DNA of 64,000 nucleotides from Rhizophagus irregularis (lineage: Eukaryota; Glomeromycota; Glomeromycetes; Glomerales; Glomeraceae): contig NC_089453.1 in the NCBI RefSeq assembly GCF_026210795.1, positions 188,501 through 252,500 of the forward strand. The letters run 5' to 3'. The notes beneath the pieces were generated by a model, which made no database searches, was not told the origin of the DNA, and was given only the letters and a program-made list of their open reading frames with translations. A program made the translations under genes and the position numbers. Positions within the stretch are counted from its first letter, which is position 1, and every line of letters starts with the position of its first letter. Positions 34,101 to 46,618 of this stretch are shown in pieces.

Positions 34101-36765
34101 TTAGTAATTAACACATATTTGTTATGATTGGCAGAAGTGTTATTGATCTGATAAAATTCTTCAGTAATGGATAACATAAATTCCATGCCAGCTTTTGACG
34201 AGGAAATAAGAGTAGAGTCATCCATAAAAACTAAATTATTAATCTTCAAATCAGGAGAAGGAGTTGGAGAATTAATTAAAGACGGTGTAGAAAGAACATA
34301 AGGGTCCATCATTTCATTCTTCAAAACAGTAAGTAAGGGATCAATATAAATAACCCATAAAAGAGGAGAGATAACTTCGCCTTGGTCAATACCAATGCGA
34401 ACCCTATAAGCAGGCGTAGATCCATGAGCAGTGAAAACGTGATTGGTGCGTTTCATGAAAAGTGAAAGGATAAACTTAACAGCAGAAGCTGGAAGACGTA
34501 TACGCTCTAGAGAAAACGTAACATTGTCAGATCGACCGAGTCAAAAGCTTTAGAGATATCTTGGGAAAGAATCCAAAGTGGGTTTTTGTTGATATTAGCA
34601 TCATGGATGATAGATTCTAGAGTAATGATAGGGTCGCGGCAAGAACCACCAGGAAGACCAGCAAAGTTACCATCTTTTAAGACGTTATGTGAAGCCATAG
34701 TAGTAGAGAGGCGATTATAAAAAAGTTTGACAAGAGATTTCCTAATCACTTCGAGTAAAGTAATAGGACGAGTATTTTTTAATTGACATTTCCATTCGTG
34801 AGGTTTGGGAATAGGAAAAACCATTGCTTGTCGCCATAAGTCGGGGATATCAGCTTTGGAGAGGCATGCTTGAATTAATATGAGGAGCAGAGCCGAGGTA
34901 CGAGTTCCAAGATGTTTAAGCATTTCATAGGTAATCATGGAAGGACCAGAGGCTTTACCGTTAGGAGTGGAAGAGACGGTGAATAACCATTCGTCAAGAA
35001 TAGGGGGATTCATTAAAGAATCATAGATGGAGGAGGACACATCATCCATAGGTTGGTAGGCAGAAGACCATCTATCAGGTAATGTATCGATGGATACAGG
35101 AGGAGTGAACTTTATAGGTACAAAGTTTTGGAAATGGTTAACAACAGCATCATCTATGTCCTTGGGATCCTTTAACAACTGGGGCCGAGTAGGGGTGTCG
35201 ATGAAGACACGGTCCAAAGTGATACGGCGACGGGTACGAGAAAGCGCTGAATCGATAAAGGAAGAAAGGTCAGTTTCAAAATTATTATTCCTATCATCCA
35301 AATGAGTACGGATGGAGGAGTCTTGAAATTCTTTTTCTTGGAGCAAATGAAATCCCCGTAAGGATTTTGAGATATTAGATAAATCATCAAGAAGCGATTT
35401 GAAATTATCTTGTTGACATGATGAAAGAGAAAAGGGCAGAGTAAGATTGAAAGTAAAAACTTTCTTATATAATTGAAGAATGTTTTGAAGTCTAATCAAA
35501 TGAATAGACCATTTATGCTCGTGAGCAGCAGAATAAGTTGAAGGATATTTGCGCAATATACGTATTGAGTGCATAAGGCGATTTAAGAACCGATAATGTT
35601 GAGTTAAAATTTCCAGATCTTTAGGGACCTTAGGAGTATAATTGTTGCCAACGGGGGAAGAAGGTAAAGTAATGTTGGCGGCTTTAAGGATACGTGATTG
35701 AAGGTATTCGCACATTTGATTGATATGCCAGGAGGAAAAAATCGAAGGTAAGACATCACATAAAGTGTCAGCTATCTCAGTGAATTCTGTCCATTGAGAA
35801 TCAGTGACAGAATCAAATTTGAAGACGCGACGAGTCTGGCGCTTAAGTTGTCGAGCACGAGCCAGTTTGGTAGAGGCGAAGAGTAAAGACATGTCATAAT
35901 ACGTGACAACAGGGTTATGATCAGATGTGCAAATATCTTGAGCATCAAAGATGCAGGCAGTAAGGGCGAATCCTTTAAGAAGAGGACAGGACCATACATA
36001 ATCAACATGAGTAATATGGTTATTACGATGAAAGGTACCTAAAAAGTTGGAAAGATTAATAGGAGTGTAGTCTTCATATCCATGAGAAAGGAGATGAAAA
36101 AACAATCGGTGAATATGTTTTGAAGCAATTTGAGGTTGATTAAAATAAATAGGGTAATATTTATCTAGATGCATATTAAAGTCGCCACAAACAGCATGAT
36201 AAAAACCAGCTTGTTTAGTAAGGGTAAGTTGTTGAATAAGCAAATCAATAGTGTCAGAGCGCAAATCACTTTCAGCAGGGGGAGGGATATAAATAACAAA
36301 TACACGCAATTTAACATTGCCTTTAAAGTATAGATCAATGGAAAGTAAACGTGAAGAATGAAATTTAAAATCTTGTACATGTGAAGCAAGGGAATTTTCA
36401 ACGAAAAGAGAAACGCCACCAGAAGAAAGAATTTGTTTAGAAGTATCCAAATTGGAAGAGAATACAGTATAATTGGAAATACGCTTGGATAAAAACTTCA
36501 TTTGTTTAGGGTGAAGATGAGTATCAACGATACCACCAAAAGAAATATGTTTTAAAGAAAAGAAAGTTGAAATTTCTTCTAATTTAGTTTGACTATACAT
36601 TTTGAGGCCATTAACATTAAAAGAAGAAATATTAAATGAATTGGGGATAGGAGAAGTGTTACTAGAGGAAGAAAATAACGATTCATGAGAAAAAATTCCA
36701 GTAACATTATTAGGGTTGAGAGGGTTCCGTACAAAGGTATCATAATTAAAATTATTGTCTGACAT
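31139..36765 (-). pseudogene. LINE copy A ORF2: APE endonuclease, RT, RNase H, CCHC
   Basis: Starts at ATG 36765. The APE endonuclease spans residues ~45-290 with FNVNG (49-53), VDTH (80-83), YIPPP (159-163), GDFN (194-197), DYVW (255-258) and SDHNP (281-285). RT follows with ILSQDISKAFDSVDL, GIDQGEVISPLLW and the catalytic FMDD. RNase H has FFTDGS, IYTDSQTAIDGL and VKAHSGNYLNDFADSLA. A C-terminal motif C-x2-C-x8-H-x3-C follows. Breaks: a frameshift near 34505 just after AFDSVDL, TGA at 32531 (after SMG, where Trp is expected), TGA at 31802 (from CGA) and TGA at 31565 (from TGG). All three nonsense changes are C:G to T:A. It is otherwise alignable end to end with copies C and D. Confidence 0.9.
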
Positions 36766-36815
36766 TAAAACACAATGATAAAAACAGTCGGGGAGTTAAA
36801 ATTTAAAGAAGAAAG

Positions 36816-38944
36816 TTAAACAGAAGAAGCTGAATCAGCTTGTTCCAAGGAAGCACCACCAATGGAGCTAATAAATTGTTTGATATGACCAGTGAGTTGG
36901 TCCAATTTACTTTCAATGACAACTCTACTATTTTTGAGATCGTTAATTTCTTCTTGCGTGGAAAAGATAGGGGTAAAAGGAGGAGCATTTGGGGAAAGGT
37001 GAGAAGAAGGAAGCGACGTGTTAGAAACAATGGTGGAAGGAGGCGGAGGTCGCGTTAAAATACTTCTGGGGGGTAAGGGAGATTTAGCAGAAGGCTGCTG
37101 AATGTTAAGCGGAACATGGGATACATGGGCATCTTCTTGCATGAGATCCAAATCAGGCTCATTAGGTGTAGAAAGCGGATCAAGGCCAAGGGGCGATTCG
37201 ATATGAGTCATCCGTTGGTCAGCAAGTTCAAGAGCGGAAATGCGTTTGTGAAAATTAGCAACTTCGCATTGTAATTCGCGTAGGAGGTTTAAAATATTAT
37301 TAGTATCATCAGAAGATAATGCGGAATTTGGAGTTTGTCGGGGCAAGGGACGTGCTGCAGAACGAGAGGAGGAAGAAAAGGAGACCGATCGTTCTTTACT
37401 ATTATGCCGGTTACGCTGGGAGGTATTGCGATTGGGTTTGTTATGATTGTTAACATTATCACTGCGATCACGAGAAACGTTATCATCACGTCTGAAAGTA
37501 GAAGCAGATTAATCCTTGGATTTAGATCGAGATCGGAAGCATGAACGTGTATTAGCAACGTTAGAATTAGAGCGGCGAGAAGGTTGATTAACATTAAACC
37601 GCTCTTTAAGTTTAGCTACAGGGTCGCGAGTACGACTACGTCCTCTAGTTTGTTTGAGCGGACAAAAATTTGGGGCACAACCTAATTTGCCACATCTGTG
37701 ACAAAGTTTATTAGTATTATCTGGGGAGGACCAGGAAAGCATTTTGCCTTGGAAGCTAACAGTTTGTTCCATAGCAGCATTCATGGTTTCTTGGGAATTG
37801 AAAGTGATGTAGGCCCATCTTTTGGGTTTGTAAGAATTTAAGGAAAGTGGCACATTGACAGCTTTGGTGCCAAGGTTACGAGTAAGAGGAGCCAAGTTGA
37901 TATCCTTAACATTAGGGGAAGCTGAGTGAGGGTGGCAACATATTGACGACGCGCAGCCTTTTGATCCACAGTATAAAAACATGGAGTGATTCTGAGGCAG
38001 GTGGAGAAGCAGTATACAGCCCATTGGTCGGTGAATCGAGCAATTGAATCGGCGTGATCATATACAATACGGGCTTGCTGGACTTTGGCATTAGGCCTAG
38101 AGAAGAGGCGGCAAGAGGTGATATTACCAAATTTTTTAAAATAGGCCATAAGGCTGTCTTTTTTAATGAAGAAATTGATATTGGTAACTTGGATAGCCCA
38201 GAGATCTTCATTGGATCGGAGTTGGCAAGGATCATGTGCATGAAAGATCAAGTCAGGGAACTCAGGATGAGTGGAACCAACGCACAAATCGCGTGCTTCA
38301 GCGGTATAGAAGTAGATAACGAGGCGGTTGGCTTTACCAGAGCCAATCATGCGCGCTTTTCCAGTAAACAACTCGTAAGTTTCTAAAAAAAGGTTATTAA
38401 CAGCCTCAATAAGGGCTTTGTTGGTAGGGAATTTCTTAAGAGATTCAGGGGCAGCATTCGGCGCAGCCGCAGCCTGAAAATCATCTCTGGTTATGGCGAG
38501 GGTCACCACTGGATCTGGAGTTTGATCGTCATCTGGAGCACCATTGGTATCCAAATTGGGTGACGCGTTAGAGGGTTGTTGCAAGTCTTTGTTTGAAGAT
38601 GCATGTATGGACGCGTCCACATTTCTAGAAGACGCGACGTGACTGGGCGCAGTTGGCGCAGCAGATTTTTTCGGGAAGGAGGTCAAAGTATTTTCGCCAG
38701 AGATAATTTGTTGAGGAGAAGAGGAAGGTCCATCTACTCCAACGTCAGCCGTCTGGTCATCGGCAACGTAGTCTTCTTTCATAGAATTTTCAGTAATCGT
38801 ACGATTACGTTTCTGCTGGATAGTGTTTTCACCATCGGAGCTTGAATTATCAGAGTTATTGTTATTTTTTCATTCTTGATGGGAAGCTTTCCTACTGTTA
38901 GGGTTATGACTTCCACGGCCTCTCTTGGCATAGTTACCAGATAT
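36816..38944 (-). pseudogene. LINE copy A ORF1: nucleic-acid-binding protein with zinc knuckle
   Basis: Aligned to copy D it should start at 38944, but the start reads ATA instead of ATG and a TGA (from CGA) follows at 38870-38872. From 38782 the frame is open through a Pro/Ala-rich N-terminus and an RRM-like region (LWAIQVTNINFFIKKDSL, NITSCRLFSRPNAKVQQA). A 1-base deletion near 37915, shared with copy C, shifts the frame to 38024-37509. That part carries a second RRM-like stretch and the knuckle CHRCGKLGCAPNFCP (C-x2-C-x4-C-x4-C). A TAA at 37509 (CGA in C) cuts the basic Arg/Ser region. The last part (37346-36816) has a helical, probably coiled-coil segment (NILNLLRELQCEVANFHK) before the stop 50 bases ahead of ORF2. 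Confidence 0.85.
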
Positions 38945-39075
38945 AGTAGAGGGCTTTGAGTTGGGAATATATAAATATAAAATTTTTATTAGTAGCTTAT
39001 ATTATTTTTTAAAAATAATAAAAAATTATTTTCGTCAGAAATTTTCGTTTTTGAAAAATTCAGGAGAGAGTTACT

Positions 39076-39091
39076 CACTAGTCAAAAACCA
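39076..39091 (+). repeat. Target 16-mer between LINE copies A and B
   Basis: CACTAGTCAAAAACCA, the same as at 30868. It separates the 5' end of copy A from the 3' end of copy B. Confidence 0.85.
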
Positions 39092-40669
39092 GACAAACAT
39101 GGCATAGTAGCCTTTATCTTTATTAAATTTATTCGAACTTTACAATTTACAAAAATAAAAAGAAAAATATAAAAATAAAACTAACTAAAAACAAAGCTAT
39201 ATAGTCTCCTAAGAAAAAATAAAGTAAAAAATTAATCTAAAAAAAAAGAAAAATCGCATTACACTAAATTTCCCCAGATCTTCCCCGCCCCCTTGATATA
39301 TTCCAACCAAAGTAGAAGCAACTATGCTAACAAAATAACGAATAGCGCGTCCACTATAAAAATCGACACTCCATCCTGCAAAAGCTGTTATTAAGTAGCA
39401 CCGTTAGACGACCCATAAAACCCGAAAAATGATTAAACCAAGGCAAACCATATTTAATCGAGTTTTTTAACCAATCGGTTTTGAAGTCACGTGAATCGTG
39501 TAGGGTCAGAGGTGGTAAAGATGAGTAAAGTATGTACGTTGACAAAGGCAAATTAGAAGGCTTTGGAGTAGTTTTCAACTTGTAGGTAATGTTCATCGCG
39601 TTTTCCCATCGGCTTTTATCATAAGAACGCGGATTCCAAATTCGTCGTCTGAATTTTTGAACAAAATGGTTGTGAATGGCAGCGATAACCTTAATCGCAG
39701 AGTTCCTTGGAATAGATAAATCGACAAATAAGTCAATAAAAAGTTTAGGCAAACAACCACGGGCAAGGGCATAAGAGGACCAATTTGTGGAAGAAAATGA
39801 CCAGCATGAAAGAGAAGTAAGTTTAGCAATGAATGGAGTAGGGTCAATGTCAGCCATGTTTCCGGCTTCCAGAAGTTTAGAAATCAAATGATTTTGATAA
39901 GATTGAAGAATTTGTTGCATAGGTAGACGACGATTTTTGCACATAAAGAGGTGCATCAAGTCTTCCATGCGGTCGATACAAGAACGGCAAGTTAATTCGT
40001 CCATGTATAAATCTGGTCGAGTCCGTTTCAGCTTTTCCAAAGTAGGCAAATCATCCAAGAAAAGTTTAAATTTAAAGGTTAAGTGTCTTGATGCGTGGTC
40101 AGGAGTAAAAGATGCATCATGAGAGGGCTTGAAATTTAAAGTAAACCAAGTAAGTTCCCAGTCAACAATATAATCTATATTAGATGACAATAAAGAAGTA
40201 AAGTGAAATCGCGTTAAATTTAACAAATTACGCATTAACTGCATTTGATAATATAGTTTGAGAAGGTGTCGCGAATTAGATTCGCAGACAACATCGTTAT
40301 CATAGACTAAGACAAAATCATGGGCAGAGGCCAGGTCTATTCCGGAGATCAGAATACTAGATGACGCGGTATGGGCAGTATTGGCCAAGGAGTCAGCAAA
40401 ATCGTTTAAATAATTGCCAGAGTGAGCTTTAACTTTAATGGGAAAAACTGTCAGATTTTTGGAAAGGATGGTTCGCTCAATAAGCGCCCAAAGCTCAAAA
40501 TTTGTAGTTTTGTAGTACAGACGACTGTTTGAGTAGACAAAAGAAGAACAACTTCGAAGGTCATCAATGGCAGTTTGCGAGTCAGTATAAATAGTAACTT
40601 CTGAGTCGCGTGGAGAAATAGTTAAAACTGCATAAATAGCAGCAGCCTCAGCTCAAGAAGAAGAGGGAT
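39092..40669 (-). mobile_element. LINE copy B, 5'-truncated
   Basis: 1578 bp: the 3' UTR plus the last quarter of ORF2. The 5' break falls inside RNase H at 40669 (...GAGGGAT), directly followed by the target 15-mer and copy C. Its 3' end starts GACAAACATGGC where the others have GGCAAACGTGGC. A 5' truncation on a normal 3' end is typical of aborted reverse transcription and argues for an independent insertion rather than an assembly error. Confidence 0.88.
39354..40669 (-). pseudogene. LINE copy B ORF2 fragment: RNase H end and CCHC motif
   Basis: The frame is open from 40652 to 39354 (~430 codons). It contains the RNase H Asp (IYTDSQTAID), VKAHSGNYLNDFADSLA, and the C-terminal C-x2-C-x8-H-x3-C motif (CRSCIDRMEDLMHLFMC). 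A TGA (CGA in copy C) sits at 40653-40655, next to the truncation. No start codon, endonuclease or RT, so it cannot act alone. Confidence 0.85.
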
Positions 40670-40684
40670 ACTAGTCAAAAACCA
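40670..40684 (+). repeat. Target 15-mer between LINE copies B and C
   Basis: ACTAGTCAAAAACCA, joining the truncated 5' end of B directly to the 3' end of C. Confidence 0.85.
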
Positions 40685-40855
40685 GGCAAACGTGGCATAG
40701 TAGCCTTTATCTTTATTAAATTTATTCGAACTTTGACAATTTACAAAAATAAAAAGAAAGATATAAAAATAAAACTAACTAAAAACAAAGCTATATAGTC
40801 TCCTAAGAAAAAATAAAGTAAAAAATTAATCTAAAAAAAGAAAAATCGCATTACA

Positions 40856-43800
40856 CTAAATTTCCCCAGATCTTCCCCCTTGATATATTCCAACCAAAGT
40901 AGAAGCAACTATGCTAACAAAATAACGAATAGCGCGCCCACTATAAAAATCGACACTCCATCCTGCAAAAGCTGTTATTGTAAGCACCGTTAGACGACCC
41001 ATAAAACCCGAAAAGTGATTAAACCAAGGCAAACCATATTTCATCGAGTTCTTCAACCAATCGGTTCCGGAGTCACGTGAATCGTGTAGGGTCGGAGGTG
41101 GTAAAGATGAGTAAGGTATGTACGTCGACAATGGCAGATTGGATGGCTTTAGAGTAGTTTTCAACTTATAGGTAATGTTCATCGTGTTTTCCCATTTACT
41201 TTTCTCATAAGAACGCGGATTCCAGATTCGTCTTCTGAATTTCTGGACAAAATTGTTATGAATAGCAGCGATAACTTTAATCGCAGAAGTTCGTGGAATG
41301 GATAAATCAACAAATAAGTCGATGAAGAGTTTGGGTAAGCAACCACGGATAAGGCGAAGGAGGACCAATTTGTAGAAGAAAAGGACCAGCATGAAAGAGA
41401 AGTAAGTTTAGCTATAAATGGAGTAGGATCAGTATCAACCAAATTACTCGCTTCCAGAAGTTTGGAAATCAAATGATTTTGATAAGATTGGAGAATTTGC
41501 TGCATAGGCAGACGTCGTCTTTTGCACATAAAAAGGTGCATCAGGTCTTCTATGCGGTCGATACAAGAACGGCAAGTTAATTCGTCTATGTATAAGTCTG
41601 GTCGGGTCCATTTAAGCTTTTCCAGTGTAGGCAAATCATCCAAGAAAAGTTTGAATTTAAAAGTTAGGTGTCTTGAAGCGTGCTCAGGAGTAAAGGATGC
41701 ATCATGAGAGGGCTTAAAATTTAAAGTGAACCAAGTAAGTTCCCAGTCAACAATATAATCTATATTAGTTGATAATAAAGAAATAAAGTGAAATCGCGTT
41801 AAGTTTAACAAATCGCGCATTAACTGCGTTTGATAATATTGTTTTAGAAGGTGTCGCGGATTAAATTCACAAACAACATCATTGTCATAAATTAAGACAA
41901 AATCATGGGCAGAGGCCAGGTCCATTCCAGAGATCAAAATACTGGATGACGCGGTATGAGCAGTATTGGCCAAGGAGTCAGCAAAATCATTTAAGTAATT
42001 GCCAGAATGAGCTTTAACTTTGACGGGAAGGACAGTCAAATTTTTTGAGAGGATGGTTCGCTCGATAATAGCCCAAAGTTCAAAATTTGTAGTTTTATAG
42101 TACAAACGACTATTTGAGTAGATAGAGGAAAAACAACTTTGAAGACCATCAATGGCAGTTTGCGAGTCAGTATAAATAGTAACTTCAGAGTCGCGTGGAG
42201 AAATAGTTAAAACTGCATAAATAGCAGCAGCCCCAGCTCGAGAAGAAGAGGGATTATCTCGTATGAGGCCGTGAGCATAAGTGGCGATAGAGTTAGGAAA
42301 ACCTGCATCAGGGACTATTTGCATCCAAGACCAGCCCATAGAGACATCGGGAGTGCCTAAATTAATAAGAGACCCATCAGTGAAAAAGATATAGCGCGAA
42401 TCCGAGGAAATGACCAGCGGGGAATTTGCAAAGACAGCAGCAGCCGAGGATTCAATAGTGACAGGAGTATCAGGGGCTATAGCGGTATCTGCAGAAGAAG
42501 AATTGAAATCAAAATCCAATCTACTATAATAAAGACGGACACCATCTTCTATATCAGCCCAGGTAAAAGGTGAAGTCACTTCAGAGGTAGTACGTCTAAT
42601 TCGTTCATTGGTAGTGGGCAAAATAAGCGAATGTTGTTGTTAAAGACCGTGGCGTACAAAGGGTTAAATCAGCATTCCATTTTTTGGAAGGAGGCAAAGG
42701 AGTATGAGCAGCGCAACCAGGGCAAGGAGAAAGTCTAATAAGATCACCAGGCGAAAATTCACAATCAGGAGAAATCCAATGAACAATAGAACAAGTACCA
42801 CGACTTGCTTGGACTAAAAGTTGTTTGCCAAAAATGGGAGAACCATAATCGTCCAACGTGACAATCCAATTTTTTGTAGTAGGAGGAGAAGATAAACAAG
42901 GAGTCAAATCATAAAAAGAAGAGTCAATCGTAGGCGTAAAATTAAACTGATCCATCAAACGATTATTGGAGTCAGGAATAGTGGTAGCATGTTGAATATC
43001 TTTGTACCAATAAGGGATACGGCCAGGGCCACGTCGTCCAACCAAATTGTCATAGTAAGCCTTCCAGGAAATTAAATGAGTTCCTTGGGGAGTAACAAGC
43101 TGAGATAAATAAAACAGTTGTCGTTTACGCAGGATGGGAAAATAGGCTTTAAAGGCTTTAGGCGTCATGCATTCAAATAAAGGAACGCGTCCATCTATCA
43201 AGGACAAATTTGGAAGCTTTGATAATTGAGTGTGAAGCAACCGAAAAGGAGTAGAAGACAATAGAGCAATAGTGCATGCGATATAATCTTTCTTGAAAGA
43301 AAATAGAGAAGACCATATAGACCAATCTTTAATTAAAAGGGGAGAAATAGGAATCAAAAAATTATATTGAATTAAACACAATCTATAAATAAAAAGAGAT
43401 TGAATAAAAACAGAAGAAGAATTAGCCATTAAAAATAAATTAGTAATATGACATTGTCGTTGATGAGCAAACAAATTAATCAAGCCCAAGGCATGAGACA
43501 AAAATAAAATGGAATTAGGTAAAGAACGAGAAAAGTTTGCTTTATGCTTTACAACAGATCGTATACTTCTCGTTATTAGGTGACAATCAGATTCAGATAA
43601 ATGAGTAACTTGCATCCGGTATTCAAGTTTCGGTATAAGGACGGCATTATGTAAATACACAACTTGTTTGGAAGAGAGCTTTGCAGGGCGAATAGTCGCT
43701 GCGAATAAGCAGCATTCACGTTTGAGTTGCTTTTTGACAAAATCCCGGGAATTTTTAATGTTGAACCAAACACCTAAAAAACGAAAAGAAGTTGTCATGG

Positions 43801-46568
43801 AAATTGGGGTAATAATAATGGAAGGAACACTATTTAAAGAGGATAAATCCAAATTAAAAGTAATAGGGGATATAACAGAATTCGAAGTCAAGGGCAACGA
43901 ATTAGTAATTAACACATATTTGTTATGATTGGCGGAAGTGTTATTGATCTGATAAAATTCTTCAGTAATGGATAACATAAATTCCATGCCAGCTTTTGAC
44001 GAGAAAATAAGAGTAGAGTCATCCATAAATACTAAATTATTAATCTTCAAATCAAGAAAAGGACTTGGAGAATCAATTAAAGACGGTGTAGAAAGAACAT
44101 AAGGGTCCATCATCTCATTCTTCAGAATAGTAAGTAAGGGATCAATATAAATGATCCATAAGAGAGGAGAAATAACTTCTCCTTGGTCAATGCCAATGCG
44201 AACCCTATAGGCAGGCGTAGATCCATGAGCAGTGAAAACGCGATTAGTGCGTTTCATAAAAAGTGAAAGGATGAATTTAACAGCAGAGGCTGGAAGACGT
44301 ATACGTTCTAAAGCGAAACGTAACATCGTTAGATCAACTGAATCAAAAGCTTTAGAAATGTCTTGGGAAAGAATCCAAAGTGGGTTTTTGTTGACATCAG
44401 CATCATGGATAATAGATTCTAGAGTAATAATAGGGTCACGGCAAGAACCTCCAGGAAGACCAGCGAAGTTACCACCTTTAAGGACATGATGTGAAGCCAT
44501 AATGGTAGAAAGGCGATTATAAAAAAGTTTGACAAGAGATTTCCTAATCACTTCAAGTAGGGTAATAGGGCGAGTATTTTTTAATTGACACTTCCATTCG
44601 TGAGGTTTGGGGATGGGAAAAACCATTGCTTGTCGCCATAAGTCAGGAATATCAGCTTTGGAAAGGCATGCTTGAATCAAAATGAGGAGTAAAGCCGAGG
44701 TACGAGATCCGAGATGTTTGAGCATTTCATAGGTAATCATGGAAGGACCAGAGGCTTTACCGTTAGGAGTAGAAGAAACGGTGGATAACCATTCATCAAG
44801 GGTAGGGGGATTCATTAAAGAATCATAGATGGAGGAGGGACACATCATCCATAGGTTGATAGGCAGAAGACCATCTATCAGGTAGTGTATCAATAGATAC
44901 AGGAGGAGTGGACTTTATAGGTACAAAGTTTTGGAAATGGTTAACAACAGCGTCATCTATGTCCTTAGGAGCAGTTAACAACTGAGGTTGAGAAGGATGG
45001 TCGATGAAGACACGGTCCAAAGTGATACGGCGACGAGTGCGAGAAAGCGCTGAATCAATAAAGGAGGAAAGGTCAGTTTCAAAATTATTATTCCTATCGT
45101 CCAAGTGAGCACGGATGGAGGAGTCTTGGAATTCTTTTTCTTGAAGTAAATGAAATCCCCGTAAGGATTTTGAAATATTGGATAAATCATCAAGAAGTGA
45201 CTTGAAATTATCTTGTCGACATGATGAAAGAGAAAAGGGCAGAGTAAGATTGAAAGTAAGAACTTTCTTATATAATTGAAGAATGTTTTGAAGTCGATGC
45301 AAATGTATAGACCACTTATGTTCATGAGCAACAGAATAAGTTAAAGGATATTTGCGCAATAGACGTATCGAATGCATTAGGCGATTTAAAAACCGATAAT
45401 TTTGAGTTAAAATTTCCAGATCTTTAGGAACCTTAGGAGTATAATTATTGCCAACAGTAGAAGAAGGTAAAGTAGCGTTGGCGGATTTAAGGATTCGCGA
45501 ATGAAGATATTCGCACATCTGATTGATATGCCAGGAGGAAAAGGTTGATGGTGAAACATCACATAAGGCATCAGCTTTGTCAGCAAATTCCGTCCATTGA
45601 GTATCAGTTACAGAATCAAATTTGAAAACGCGACGGGTTTGGCGCTTAAGTTGACGAGCGCGAGCCAATTTGGTAGAGGCAAAAAGTAAAGACATATCAT
45701 AATATGTGATGACAGGGTTGTGATCAGATGTGCAGATGTCTTGAGCATTAAAAATACAAGCAGTAAGAGCAAATCCTTTGAGAAGAGGGCAGGACCATAC
45801 ATAATCAACACAAGTAATGTGGTCATTGCGTTGAAAGGTACCTAAAGAGTCGGAAAGATTAATGGGTGTAAAATCTTCATAACCATGAGAAAGGAGATGA
45901 AAAAGTAATCGGTGTATATGTTTTGAAGCAATTTGAGGTTGATTAAAATAAATAGGATAATATTTATCTAAATGCATATTAAAATCGCCACAAACAGCAT
46001 GATAAAAACCAGCTTGTTTAGTAAGGATAAGTTGTTGAATAAGCAAATCAATAGTGTCAGTGCGCATAACACTTTCAGCAGGGGGAGGGATATAAATAAC
46101 AAATATACGCAATTTAACATTGCCTTTGAAATATAAATCAACAGAAAGCAGTCATGAAGAATGGGATTTAAAGTCTTGTACATGTGATGCAAGAGAATTT
46201 TCTATAAATAGGGAAACACCACCAGAAGAAAGAATTTGTATAGAAGTATCCAAATTCGAAGAAAACACAGTATAATTAGAAAGTCGTTTGGATAAAAACT
46301 TCATTTGTTTAGGGTGGATATGAGTATCAACAATACCACCAAAGGAAATATGTTTTAGAGAAAAGAAGGTAGAAATCTCTTCTAATTTAGTCTGACCATG
46401 CATTTTAAGGCCATTGACATTAAAAGAGGAAATATTAAATGAATTGGGGATAGGAGAAGTGTTACTAGGAGAAGAAAATAATGATTCATGTGAAAAAAGT
46501 TTAGTAACATTATCGGGGTTGGGAGGGTTTCGTACAAAGGTGTCATAATTAAAATTATTGTCCGACAT
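40856..46568 (-). pseudogene. LINE copy C ORF2: APE, RT, RNase H, CCHC
   Basis: Same domain order as copy A. The APE block is cut by TGA at 46152-46154 (Arg codon in A and D). A 1-base insertion near 44837 shifts the frame before RT. RT is intact in 44893-42605 (ILSQDISKAFDSVDLTMLRF, GIDQGEVISPLLW, FMDDSTLIFSS). A shift near 42640 precedes RNase H (42621-41179), and another near 41350 precedes the C-terminus. Unlike A, B and D, which read LLNNSFCRMECRFL and stop, copy C has TTGTAAG instead of TTAAGTAG near 40980 and continues for ~35 residues (TITAFAGWSVDFYSGRA ... IYQGGRSGEI). The ancestral C-terminus is therefore uncertain. Confidence 0.88.
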
Positions 46569-46618
46569 TAAAACACAATGATAAAAACAGTCGGGGAGAT
46601 AAGATTTGAAGAAGAAAA

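Larger units (their letters stand above)
30884..39075 (-). mobile_element. Non-LTR retrotransposon copy A, near full length
   Basis: About 8.19 kb read on the minus strand: 5' UTR of ~130 bases, ORF1, a 50-base gap, ORF2, and a 3' UTR with AATAAA signals ending ...GCC with no poly(A). It is flanked on both sides by ACTAGTCAAAAACCA (30869-30883 and 39077-39091), with an extra ACTC at the 5' junction. The domain order (ORF1 zinc knuckle; ORF2 APE, RT, RNase H, CCHC) places it among I/Tad-group LINEs. Both ORFs are broken. Confidence 0.9.
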
